Shown here piece after piece: positions 1 to 6,761 of a stretch of 24,167 nt of DNA. A model generated the notes under the pieces. That model was not told the origin of the DNA and did no database searches. It worked only from the letters and a program-made list of their open reading frames with translations. The translations under genes and the position numbers were made by a program. The DNA lies in assembly GCA_036493755.1 (NCBI GenBank), contig DASXPG010000072.1, positions 1-24,167 on the forward strand. Reading direction: 5' to 3'. Every line of letters starts with the position of its first letter. The stretch's first letter is position 1. Source of the stretch: DASXPG01 sp036493755 (GTDB lineage: Bacteria; Gemmatimonadota; Gemmatimonadetes; Gemmatimonadales; JACORV01).

Positions 1-1080
1 GAGCACGATCCCCGGCTCGTCGTCGAAGCGGCGACCGGTCCGCTGGCCGCCGCCGTGGGCACCGTGGTGCCGCGCGAGGGGACGATGGCGGGCTGGGTCA
101 TCGGCCACGGCCAGCCGCTGGTGCTGAACGATCCCTCGGCCAACCCGGCGTACAAGAGCCTCCACGAACGGATCGGGCTGAAGCGCGCCGTGATGCTGCC
201 GCTGATCGCGCGCGGCCGCTGCGTCGGAGCGCTGGGCGTCGACAATCCCCGCGATGGGCGGCCCTTCGGACCCGCCGACATCGCCCAGCTGCGCGACCTC
301 GCCGATTACGCGGCGCTCACCATCGAGGCCATCCAGGCGATCGAAGAGTTGGAGCGAGCCAACCGGATGAAGGCGCAGTTCCTCGCCAACATGTCGCACG
401 AGCTGCGCACCCCGCTCAACTCGGTCATCGGTTTTTCCGAGATTCTCCTCGCCGGCACCGCCAACCTCAACGCCGACCAGAACGAGGCGCTCCAGACCAT
501 CGCGCGCAACGGGCGCCACCTCCTGGGCCTCGTCAACGACATCCTGGACATCGCCAAGGTGGACGCCGGGCGGATGGACCTGCACCTGGGCCCGGTTGAC
601 CTGCGGTTGCTCGTGCCGGGCGTGCTGGGTGAGATGGAGACGCTGGTCCACGACAAAGGCCACAGGCTCCAGGTCGATCTCGGGCAGGATTTCCTGCTGG
701 TGCTGGCTGACGAGATCCGCGCCCGGCAGGTGCTCCAGAACCTGATGAGCAACGCCATCAAGTTCACCGGGCCGGGCGGCACGATCACCGTCACCGCGAT
801 GCGCCTGCGCGCCGCCGCGCCTGACGAGCGGGATAACGTACGACTCGCCATCGCCGACACGGGGATCGGCATCGCCGCGCACGACCTGCCGCGGCTCTTC
901 AGCGAGTTCACCCAGGTGGATGCATCGTACGCCCGGCGCTACGAAGGCACCGGACTCGGACTCGCGCTCTGCAAGCGGTTCATGGAGATGCACGGCGGCC
1001 GGATCGGCGTGGAAAGCGTCGCCGGGCGCGGCTCAACGTTCTGGGTAGAGTTCCCGGTCGGGGGTCCGACCGGGAGCTAG
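1..1080 (+). CDS. GAF-domain sensor histidine kinase, 5' end missing
   Basis: This is the C-terminal 359 residues of a two-component sensor kinase; the frame is open to base 1, so the start lies outside the window. Visible residues about 1-100 are the end of a GAF sensor domain (core GRCVGALGVDNP). A HisKA dimerisation domain follows, with its H-box SHELRTPLNS and phospho-accepting His at visible residue 133. The HATPase_c domain has an N-box (NLMSNAIKF), G1 (DTGIGI), an F-box region (LFSEFTQVD) and G2 (GTGLGLAL). All catalytic boxes look intact. There is no C-terminal receiver domain and no adjacent response regulator, so its partner is unknown. The signal sensed cannot be told from what is visible. 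Its TAG stop shares the palindrome CTAG (1077-1080) with the stop of the convergent transaldolase gene. Confidence 0.93.
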   Translation, partial: EHDPRLVVEAATGPLAAAVGTVVPREGTMAGWVIGHGQPLVLNDPSANPAYKSLHERIGLKRAVMLPLIARGRCVGALGVDNPRDGRPFGPADIAQLRDLADYAALTIEAIQAIEELERANRMKAQFLANMSHELRTPLNSVIGFSEILLAGTANLNADQNEALQTIARNGRHLLGLVNDILDIAKVDAGRMDLHLGPVDLRLLVPGVLGEMETLVHDKGHRLQVDLGQDFLLVLADEIRARQVLQNLMSNAIKFTGPGGTITVTAMRLRAAAPDERDNVRLAIADTGIGIAAHDLPRLFSEFTQVDASYARRYEGTGLGLALCKRFMEMHGGRIGVESVAGRGSTFWVEFPVGGPTGS

Positions 1081-2210
1081 ACTGCGGCCAGCTTCGTCTT
1101 CTTCTCGTCGATGGTCTTCAGCAGCGAATCGAAGCTCTCCGAAAACTTCTTGACGCCCTCCTCGACCAGCGTATCGGTGACGTCCTTGAGCGTGATGCCT
1201 AACGCTTCGATCGCGGCGATCTGGTGGTGCGCCTGGTCCACGTCCTGGTCCACGGTGCGGGCCACGGTGCCATGATCGGCGAAGGCCTCGAGGGTGGCGG
1301 GAGGCATGGTGTTGACGGTATCGGGGCCGATGAGATCGTCCACGTACATGGTGTCGGGGTACTTGGGATTCTTGGTGCCGGTGCTGGCCCAGAGGGGCCG
1401 CTGCACCGCGCCGCCCTTGGCCATCAATGCCCGGAAACGCGGGCCCTCGAAGTGCTGGGTGTACTTCTCGTAGGCGATCTTGGCGTTGGCCACCGCCGCC
1501 TTGCCCATCAACGGCGCCGTCTGCACCGGCTTGTTGAGCTTCTCCAGCCGCTTGTCGGTCTCGGTGTCGACGCGGCTGACGAAGAAGCTCGCCACCGAAC
1601 GAAGCGTGGCGATGTCCTTCTTGGCCGCGATCCGGTCTTCCAGCGCGGCGAGGTAGGCGCCGATCACCGCCTCGTACATGTCGACCGCGAAGAGCAGCGT
1701 GATGTTGATGTTGATCCCGTCGGCCAGGCACTGGCGGATCGCCGGTACACCCTGCACGGTGCCGGGAATCTTGATCATGACGTTGGGCCGGTTGATGGCC
1801 GCGTGGAGCCGCCGCGCTTCGGCGATCGTTCCCGCGGTATCGCCGGCCAGCAGGGGCGAGACTTCCATCGACACGAAGCCGTCGTTCCCCTCGGCCATCT
1901 CGAAGATCGGCCGGAACTGGTCGCAGGCCGCCTGGATGTCGGCGATGGCGAGGGCCTCGTAGACCCCCACCCGATCGGTCCCCTTCGCCGCGAGCTGGCC
2001 GATGGCGTCGTCGTAGGCATCGCTCTTGCCGATGGCCGCCTCGAAGATCGTCGGGTTGCTGGTCGCGCCGCGCACGCCGCGCGCTTCGATCAGCGACTTC
2101 AGCTCGCCGTTCTTCAGCATGGTGCGGTGCATGTAGTCGAGCCAGATGCTCTGCCGCTCGCGGGCGAGCAGCGAGATCGGGCTGGCGGGATTGGACGCGC
2201 GCATCGTCAT
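1077..2210 (-). CDS. tal: Transaldolase
   Basis: Cytosolic enzyme of the non-oxidative pentose-phosphate pathway. It moves a dihydroxyacetone unit from sedoheptulose 7-phosphate to glyceraldehyde 3-phosphate. The 377-residue length fits the long bacterial class. The N-terminal signature GVRGATSNPTIFE (residues 45-57) is present, and the Schiff-base lysine is K147 in NVMIKIPGT. I chose the ATG at 2208-2210 because it overlaps the transketolase TGA as ATGA and because recognisable transaldolase sequence begins there (MTMRASNPASPISLLARERQ). The frame is open about 500 bases further upstream, but that part is antisense-type noise inside tkt. A second in-frame ATG lies two codons downstream. tal is the downstream gene of a tkt-tal operon and is probably translationally coupled to tkt. 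An LG codon pair at 1197-1204 carries the octamer CGTTAGGC. Confidence 0.96.
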   Translation of the reverse strand: MTMRASNPASPISLLARERQSIWLDYMHRTMLKNGELKSLIEARGVRGATSNPTIFEAAIGKSDAYDDAIGQLAAKGTDRVGVYEALAIADIQAACDQFRPIFEMAEGNDGFVSMEVSPLLAGDTAGTIAEARRLHAAINRPNVMIKIPGTVQGVPAIRQCLADGININITLLFAVDMYEAVIGAYLAALEDRIAAKKDIATLRSVASFFVSRVDTETDKRLEKLNKPVQTAPLMGKAAVANAKIAYEKYTQHFEGPRFRALMAKGGAVQRPLWASTGTKNPKYPDTMYVDDLIGPDTVNTMPPATLEAFADHGTVARTVDQDVDQAHHQIAAIEALGITLKDVTDTLVEEGVKKFSESFDSLLKTIDEKKTKLAAV

Positions 2211-4246
2211 GACGACTCCTGCGTGACCAGGGCGCGCACGCGCTCGGCCACCTTCTCGGAAGTGAGCCCGAACTCCTGGTAGATCTTCTCGTACGGCGCC
2301 GAGGCGCCGAAGTGCTCGATACCGACCATCGCGCCCCTGCCGCCGATCCACTTCTCCCAGCCCATGCCGACGCCGGCTTCCACCGCGACCCGCGCCGTCA
2401 CCGACGGCGGCAGGACGGTGTCGCGGTAGGTCGCGGCCTGCTTCTCGAAATATTCCACGCAGGGCATCGAGACGACCCGCGTGGCGATGCCGTCTTTCTC
2501 CAGCAGCTCGCGGGCGCCTAACGCGATGGTGACTTCGCTGCCGGTGCCGATGATGAGCGCGGCGGGCTTGCCCCCCGTCGCCTCGGCGAGCACGTAGCCG
2601 CCCCGCGTCAGGCCCGACGCCGGTCCCATCACCGTGCGGTCGAGGTTGGGCAGCTTCTGGCGGGTGAGCGCCAGGATGACCGGGCCGGTGGTCTGCTTGA
2701 GCGCCGCTTCCCACGCCGCCGCGGTCTCGGCGCCGTCGCAGGGGCGGATCACCGTCATGTTGGGGATCGCGCGCAACGCGGCGAGGTGCTCGATCGGCTG
2801 GTGGGTCGGGCCGTCCTCGCCCAGGCCGATGCTGTCGTGGGTCATCACCCAGATCGGCGCGATGCCCATGATCGCCGCGAGCCGCAGCGCCGGCCGCGCG
2901 TAATCGGTGAAGACCAGGAAGGTCGCGCCGTAGGGCCGCAGCCCGCCGTGGAGGTACATCCCGTTGAGCGCCGCGCTCATCCCCAGCTCGCGGATGCCGA
3001 AGTGCATGTTGCGGCCGGCGGGTGTGCCGGGCTCGAAGTCGGGGTCGCCCTTGATCAGCGTCAGCGTCGACTCGGCGAGATCGGCCGAGCCGCCCATGAG
3101 CGTCTTGATCACCGGCGCCAGCGCGTTGATCACCTTCTGCGACGCGGCGCGGGTGGCCATCGGCTCATCCTGGGCGGTGAACTGCGGCAGCGCCTTCTCC
3201 CAGCCGTCGGGGAGCTGGCCGGACCAGGCGGCGCGCAGCTGCTGGGCCAGGTCGGGATGGGCCTTCGAGTAGGCCGCCATTTTCGCGTCCCATTCGGCCT
3301 GGAGCTTGCGGCCGCGGTCGACCGCCAGCCGCGCATGGTCGAGCGCGTCGGCGGGCACGCGGAAGGTCTCGTTTTCGGGCCAGCCGTAGAACTTCTTGGC
3401 GCCGGCGATCTCGTCCTTGCCTAACGGTGAGCCGTGGGCCGAGGCGGTGTCGTGCTTGGTCGGCGCGCCGTAGGCGATGTGCGAGCGGACGATGACCAGC
3501 GACGGCTTCCCGGTCTCGGCCTTGGCGGCCTGGGCCGCGCGTTCCAGCGCGCCGAGGTCGTTGGCATCGGGGACGCGCAACACCTGCCAGCCGTAGGCTT
3601 CGAAACGCTTGCCGGTGTCGTCGGTGAAGGCGAGGTCGGTCGAGCCTTCGATGGTGATGTGGTTGTCGTCGTAGAAGAAGATCAGCTTGCCGAGCTTGAG
3701 ATGTCCGGCCAGGGAGGCCGCCTCGTGGCTCATCCCTTCCATCAGGTCACCGTCGGAGCAGATGCCGATGGTGAAATGATTCACGACATCGTGGCCGGGC
3801 TGGTTGAACGTGGCCGCGAGGTGGGCTTCGGCGATCGCCATGCCGACGGCATTCGCGATGCCCTGGCCGAGGGGGCCGGTCGTCGTCTCGACGCCGGGGG
3901 TGTGGCCGTGCTCCGGATGGCCCGGGGTCCGGCTGCCCCATTGGCGGAACTGCTTCAGGTCGTCGAGCGAGAGGCCATAGCCAAACAGGAATAACGACGA
4001 ATACAGCAGCATCGACGCGTGACCGCAGGAGAGCACGAAGCGGTCGCGATCGGGCCAGTTGGGGTCGCCGGGATTGTGCTTGAGCACCTTGGAGTACAGC
4101 AGGTACGCCAGCGGCGCGAGCGCCATCGGCGTGCCGGGGTGTCCGCTCTTGGCCTTCTCCACCGCATCCATGGCGAGGGTGCGGATGGTGTTGATGCAGA
4201 GCTGGTCGAGATCGGTGGAGGCGGAAGTTCGCGTGGCTGCGGTCAT
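2207..4246 (-). CDS. tkt: Transketolase
   Basis: Thiamine-diphosphate enzyme that transfers two-carbon ketol units between pentose-phosphate sugars; with tal it links those sugars to glycolysis. At 679 residues it is of normal length. Landmarks are the N-terminal KSGHPGTPMALAPLAYLLY, the catalytic region HPEHGHTPGVETTTGPLGQG, and the ThDP/Mg-binding stretch starting GDLMEG and running to the Asn of DDNHITIEG. The central pyrimidine-binding domain includes THDSIGLGEDGPTHQP, and a C-terminal domain ends at TQESS. The ATG at 4244-4246 is the natural start. A Shine-Dalgarno sequence is weak or absent, and a TAGATT hexamer sits six bases upstream, which would suit a leaderless mRNA. Its stop overlaps the tal start (ATGA). 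Two CGTTAGGC octamers (2516-2523, 3419-3426) fall in this gene, both read as L-G. Confidence 0.97.
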   Translation of the reverse strand: MTAATRTSASTDLDQLCINTIRTLAMDAVEKAKSGHPGTPMALAPLAYLLYSKVLKHNPGDPNWPDRDRFVLSCGHASMLLYSSLFLFGYGLSLDDLKQFRQWGSRTPGHPEHGHTPGVETTTGPLGQGIANAVGMAIAEAHLAATFNQPGHDVVNHFTIGICSDGDLMEGMSHEAASLAGHLKLGKLIFFYDDNHITIEGSTDLAFTDDTGKRFEAYGWQVLRVPDANDLGALERAAQAAKAETGKPSLVIVRSHIAYGAPTKHDTASAHGSPLGKDEIAGAKKFYGWPENETFRVPADALDHARLAVDRGRKLQAEWDAKMAAYSKAHPDLAQQLRAAWSGQLPDGWEKALPQFTAQDEPMATRAASQKVINALAPVIKTLMGGSADLAESTLTLIKGDPDFEPGTPAGRNMHFGIRELGMSAALNGMYLHGGLRPYGATFLVFTDYARPALRLAAIMGIAPIWVMTHDSIGLGEDGPTHQPIEHLAALRAIPNMTVIRPCDGAETAAAWEAALKQTTGPVILALTRQKLPNLDRTVMGPASGLTRGGYVLAEATGGKPAALIIGTGSEVTIALGARELLEKDGIATRVVSMPCVEYFEKQAATYRDTVLPPSVTARVAVEAGVGMGWEKWIGGRGAMVGIEHFGASAPYEKIYQEFGLTSEKVAERVRALVTQESS

Positions 4247-4252
4247 TTGCGG

Positions 4253-4258
4253 AATCTA
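4253..4258 (-). promoter_or_regulatory. Possible -10 element for tkt, near-leaderless
   Basis: Read on the minus strand, TAGATT ends six bases before the tkt ATG. A transcript starting at the usual distance would have almost no leader. The region where a -35 box would fall lies in the GTCGAC heptamer array and has no good match. This is a motif match only; an AAGG further upstream could alternatively be a weak ribosome site. Confidence 0.3.
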
Positions 4259-4273
4259 CCTTAGCCCCTATCC

Positions 4274-4301
4274 GGTCGACAGTCGACAGTCATGGGTCGA
4301 C
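4274..4301 (+). repeat. Heptamer tandem array, GTCGAC type (left of four-helix gene)
   Basis: Four consecutive 7-bp units are GGTCGAC, AGTCGAC, AGTCATG and GGTCGAC. The array lies between the tkt start and the four-helix-bundle gene. Read in reverse complement it gives GTCGACC, CATGACT, GTCGACT and GTCGACC, the same unit as the arrays at 4676-4710 and 14708-14735. The arrays at 4274 and 4676 are therefore in inverted orientation around the small gene. Confidence 0.8.
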
Positions 4302-4371
4302 AGAAAGGCCGCTGAGGGCATTATTCCGTACACCCACGCGCCGATCTGATACCAAACAGGGGGACGCATGT

Positions 4372-4377
4372 TATAGG
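4372..4377 (+). promoter_or_regulatory. Possible -10 element for the four-helix-bundle gene
   Basis: TATAGG lies eight bases before the ATG at 4386 (an overlapping TAGGGT lies six bases before it). No Shine-Dalgarno sequence follows. The hexamer at -35 distance, ATACCA, matches the consensus only weakly. It would suit a leaderless or near-leaderless transcript. Confidence 0.3.
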
Positions 4378-4385
4378 GTACGATC

Positions 4386-4694
4386 ATGCAGCGATTCCGC
4401 GATCTGCTGGTCTGGCAGAAGAGTCGAGAATTGACCAAACGCGTCTATGAACTCACGCGGAATTTTCCAGCTTCTGAGCGCTTTGGGCTTGTGTCGCAGC
4501 TTCGTCGCGCGGCAGTCTCGATCATGTCCAACATTGCAGAAGGCTCTAGGCGTCTAACGCCCAGAGACTATGCGCATTTCCTGAACATCGCAGAGGGTTC
4601 CGCCGCAGAGATCGAGCCGCTAATGGTGACGTCGCAAGATCAAGGCTGCCTCGATGATGCCTCATCCGTCGAGTTGTCGGTTGTCGACTGTTAG
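4386..4694 (+). CDS. Four-helix-bundle protein (TIGR02436/S23-type), C-terminally truncated
   Basis: This small protein belongs to the family named after proteins encoded in 23S rRNA intervening sequences; its members are common as free-standing genes and their function is poorly defined. Family marks are FRDLLVWQKSRELTKRVYEL, SQLRRAAVSIMSNIAEGS and FLNIAEGSAAEIEPL. The ORF is 102 residues, whereas relatives usually run about 115-125 with a complete fourth helix. Here the family-like sequence stops near GCLDDASS, and the last residues (VELSVVDC) are read from the GTCGACT heptamer array, which supplies the TAG stop. Base composition is visibly lower in G+C than its neighbours, which suggests transfer. 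No rRNA is nearby. The gene is convergent with fabH. I see no reason to link it functionally to its neighbours. Confidence 0.8.
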   Translation: MQRFRDLLVWQKSRELTKRVYELTRNFPASERFGLVSQLRRAAVSIMSNIAEGSRRLTPRDYAHFLNIAEGSAAEIEPLMVTSQDQGCLDDASSVELSVVDC

Positions 4695-4710
4695 CTGTCG
4701 ACTGTTGACT
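4676..4710 (+). repeat. Heptamer tandem array, GTCGACT type (right of four-helix gene)
   Basis: Five 7-bp units are GTCGGTT, GTCGACT, GTTAGCT, GTCGACT and GTTGACT. The array forms the last codons and the stop of the four-helix-bundle ORF and ends three bases before the fabH stop. GTCGAC is self-complementary, so the two exact copies can pair in a short hairpin with an 8-base loop. No T-run follows, so I do not call a terminator. Confidence 0.8.
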
Positions 4711-4713
4711 CGC

Positions 4714-5706
4714 TTACCACCGCACCGCCGCGCTCCCCCATGTCAGGCCGGCGCCGAATGCGGCGAAGACCACGAGATCGCCGCGCTCGATCAGCCCAGC
4801 TTCGACGGCTTCGTGCAGCGCGATCGGAATCGACGCCGCCGTGGTGTTGCCGTACTTCTGGATGTTGTTGAAGACCTGGTCGTCGCGAAGGTTCAGCGCC
4901 TTCTGGACCATTTCCGAAATGCGCAAGTTGGCCTGATGCGGAATCAGCACCTTGATCTGGTCGGCGGTGACGCCATTCGCGGCGAGGCACTGCCGCACCG
5001 CCTCCGGCATCCGCGTGCTGGCCAGCTTGAAAACCTCACGCCCCTGCATCAGCGGCCACTGGAGCCCTTCGTCGAGCAATTCCTTGGTCAATCTCGGCGT
5101 ATGGGCGCAGCCGCCAAGGTCGCAGAAGAGGATCCCGGCGTACGCGCCGTCAGCGAACAGATGCGTCGAGAGGACACCGCGCGAATCGTCTTCGGTCGAT
5201 CCCAGCACCGCGGCGCCGGCGCCGTCCGCGAAGATCACGCCCATGTCGCGGCCTTGGGTCGACATGTCGATCCCGGCCGACTGCAGCTCGGAGCCGACCA
5301 GCAGAACCTTTCGGTACATCCCCGAGCGAATCCAAGCGTCGGCGATCTGGAGGCCGTAGAGAAAGCCGGTGCACTGGTTGCGTACGTCGAGGCACGGAAT
5401 CGAGTTGAGGCCGAGCTTGGTCTGGAGGTAGACGCCGCCGCCGGGGAAGAAATAGTCGGGAGACACGGTGGCGTAGATGATGGCGTCGAGATCCTTCGCC
5501 TCGAGCCCGGCCCGCGCCAGCGCCATCTTCGACGCCTCGAGGGCGAGGTCGCTGCCCAGCTTCCCGTCGCCGACCCAGCGCCGCTCGCGGATACCGGTGC
5601 GGGTGCGGATCCACTCGTCCGAGGTATCCATCAGCGTGGTGAGATCGTCGTTGGTGACCACGCGATCGGGGACGTAGAAGCCGGTGCCCAGGAATTCAGT
5701 GCGCAT
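4714..5706 (-). CDS. fabH: Beta-ketoacyl-ACP synthase III (FabH)
   Basis: Cytosolic condensing enzyme that starts type II fatty-acid synthesis by joining acetyl-CoA (or a branched primer) to malonyl-ACP. The 330 residues begin with the typical GTGFYVPDRVVTNDDL and TSDEWIRTRTGIRER. The catalytic triad is visible: C112 in NQCTGF, H257 in PHQAN and N287 in GNTTAASIP. The G-box near the end reads FAAFGAGLTWGSA. The gene stands alone, without acpP, fabD, fabG or plsX nearby. It is divergent from the nitroreductase gene across a 67-bp inverted heptamer repeat. No Shine-Dalgarno sequence precedes the ATG at 5704-5706; a TATCCT hexamer lies nine bases upstream. A secondary-metabolite or OleA-like role is less likely given the clean FabH motifs. 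Confidence 0.95.
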   Translation of the reverse strand: MRTEFLGTGFYVPDRVVTNDDLTTLMDTSDEWIRTRTGIRERRWVGDGKLGSDLALEASKMALARAGLEAKDLDAIIYATVSPDYFFPGGGVYLQTKLGLNSIPCLDVRNQCTGFLYGLQIADAWIRSGMYRKVLLVGSELQSAGIDMSTQGRDMGVIFADGAGAAVLGSTEDDSRGVLSTHLFADGAYAGILFCDLGGCAHTPRLTKELLDEGLQWPLMQGREVFKLASTRMPEAVRQCLAANGVTADQIKVLIPHQANLRISEMVQKALNLRDDQVFNNIQKYGNTTAASIPIALHEAVEAGLIERGDLVVFAAFGAGLTWGSAAVRW

Positions 5707-5708
5707 AG

Positions 5709-5773
5709 GTGATAGAGGATAGAGGCGAGGGGAGAGTGTGCGCTACTCTCCTCCTTCCCCTATCCTCCATCAC
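5709..5773 (+). repeat. Inverted heptamer repeat filling the fabH/nitroreductase spacer
   Basis: A 29-base left arm (5709-5737), a 7-base loop (GTGCGCT, 5738-5744) and a 29-base right arm (5745-5773) match as an inverted repeat at about 23 of 29 positions. The arms are built on the unit GATAGAG / CTATCCT. The right arm ends directly at the nitroreductase ATG, and the left arm ends two bases from the fabH ATG. Both genes are thus preceded by nearly the same pyrimidine-rich sequence. Confidence 0.85.
5716..5766. promoter_or_regulatory. Candidate mirrored divergent promoters for fabH and nitroreductase
   Basis: TATCCT occurs once on each strand, mirrored by the inverted repeat: 5716-5721 on the minus strand, nine bases before the fabH ATG, and 5761-5766 on the plus strand, seven bases before the nitroreductase ATG. 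Neither gene has a Shine-Dalgarno sequence. These fit -10 boxes of leaderless transcripts. No clear -35 box is seen. The assignment is an inference from motif and spacing. Confidence 0.4.
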
Positions 5774-6340
5774 ATGGACACCTTCGACGCTATCGCACGG
5801 CGGACCTCGACGCGCACCTTCCGCGCGGCGCCCCTGCCCCGTCACGTGATCGAGCGACTGCTGGCTTCGGCGGTTCGCGCACCCAACCACAAGCTCACCG
5901 AGCCCTGGCGCTTCGCGGTGCTGACGGGCGCGAGCAAGAGCCGCTACGCCGAGATCCGCGCCGCCTGGCGGGCGGTGAAATTCGAGGGGCAGCCGGATGA
6001 GCAGACGAAGCGGGCCGACAAGGCGCGGCGAGAAGCGCTCGACACGCCGGCCTTCGTCGCGGTGATGTGCGCCGAGTCGCAGGATCCGGTGCGGCGCGAA
6101 GAGGACTACGGCGCGGTGATGATGGCGGTGGAGAATCTGCTGGTCGCCGCCGCCGCCGACGGCATCGGCAGCTTTCTGCGCACCGGCGGCATCATGGAAC
6201 AGCCCGAGGTTCGGGAGCTGGTGCACCTGCCGGCGGGCTATCGCATGGCCGGCATCATCTCGCTGGGATACCTGGCGACGGAGCCCGAGCCGACGCCGCG
6301 CAAGAAGCCGCTCAACGAAGTCGTCGAGTGGCTGGAATGA
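5774..6340 (+). CDS. Nitroreductase-family flavoprotein
   Basis: A 188-residue FMN-dependent NAD(P)H oxidoreductase of the nitroreductase superfamily. The N-terminal pattern DTFDAIARRTSTRTFRAAPLP is the typical FMN-phosphate-binding segment, and VRAPNHKLTEPWRFAVLTG is the second family motif. The middle MMAVENLLVAAAADGIGS and the end GIISLGYLATEPEPTPRKK match the family core and its C-terminus. The substrate cannot be predicted; relatives reduce nitro compounds, quinones or flavins. I chose the ATG at 5774, directly after the inverted repeat. An in-frame GTG at 5738 would start inside the loop and add unconserved residues. The gene is divergent from fabH and convergent with the downstream lipoprotein pair. 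Confidence 0.9.
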   Translation: MDTFDAIARRTSTRTFRAAPLPRHVIERLLASAVRAPNHKLTEPWRFAVLTGASKSRYAEIRAAWRAVKFEGQPDEQTKRADKARREALDTPAFVAVMCAESQDPVRREEDYGAVMMAVENLLVAAAADGIGSFLRTGGIMEQPEVRELVHLPAGYRMAGIISLGYLATEPEPTPRKKPLNEVVEWLE

Positions 6341-6347
6341 CGATCGC

Positions 6348-6756
6348 CTAACGAACCACGACCCGCCCCGTCATCGCGGCGCCATGGAGAATGCAGCGGT
6401 AGGTGTAGGTCCCCGGCGCCGGGAAGGCGAAGATCGACGGCGTCGTTGACTGTGGCATTGCGGCCGCTGGTGAAGAAGTCGTCGGTGATCGTGACGGCCC
6501 CTTGGGGCGGGATAGCCGGCTGGCCGCTGACGAGGACGCTCGCCGAGTCGAGGCCGTCAGGCACGAGACCCGCCGTGGTGACCAGGAAGGCCGAGCCGAT
6601 GGCGCCGAAGGTCACCAGCGATGGTGACACGGGGATACTCGCCGGCGGCAGCGCCGAGGTTGGTGTTCCCCCGTCACCGCCGCCGCAAGATGTTGCTACG
6701 AGCCCCGCCATGATCGCCAGCAACGAGCCAGCCCGCGGGCTAAGCCGGCACTGCAT
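6348..6756 (-). pseudogene. Decayed paralogue of the Ig/cupredoxin lipoprotein
   Basis: The start is intact, with a lipoprotein-like leader ending near GLVATSC and part of a repeat shared with the upstream gene (VTITDDFFTSGRNATVNDAVD). Near 6428-6436 the reading frame breaks. In the frame that follows, SIFAFPAPGTYTYRC, ILHGAAMTGRVVVR and a TAG at 6348-6350 closely match the C-terminus of the neighbour. Compared with that neighbour, about 50 residues of the copper domain are missing, including the first copper-ligand histidine region, while the Cys, second His and Met remain in the shifted frame. A deletion with loss of frame explains this better than a single sequencing error. The unshifted frame would instead run on into the nitroreductase gene. 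It lies five bases downstream of its intact paralogue. Confidence 0.75.
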
Positions 6757-6761
6757 GGGGA

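Noticed and set aside
1224..2282. Long plus-strand open frame opposite tal.
   Set aside because: It is antisense to a clear enzyme gene, with His/Arg/Gly-rich composition typical of shadow frames in GC-rich DNA. The same holds for the long plus-strand frames opposite tkt, acnA and the phosphatase fusion.
2211..2714. The transaldolase frame stays open about 500 bases upstream of the chosen start.
   Set aside because: This stretch lies inside the tkt coding sequence, has low-complexity Arg/Gly-rich translation without family similarity, and recognisable transaldolase begins at 2210.
4386..4694. Four-helix-bundle gene considered as part of a 23S rRNA intervening sequence.
   Set aside because: No rRNA sequence flanks it; neighbours are tkt and fabH.
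5738..5773. In-frame GTG start for the nitroreductase.
   Set aside because: It starts inside the loop of the inverted repeat and adds residues read from the repeat arm; the family sequence begins at the ATG at 5774.
6241..6347. Continuation of the 6756 frame into the nitroreductase gene as a real C-terminus (to 6238).
   Set aside because: The alternative frame restores close similarity to the neighbouring lipoprotein's C-terminus, so the unshifted reading after about 6435 is an artefact of the frameshift.
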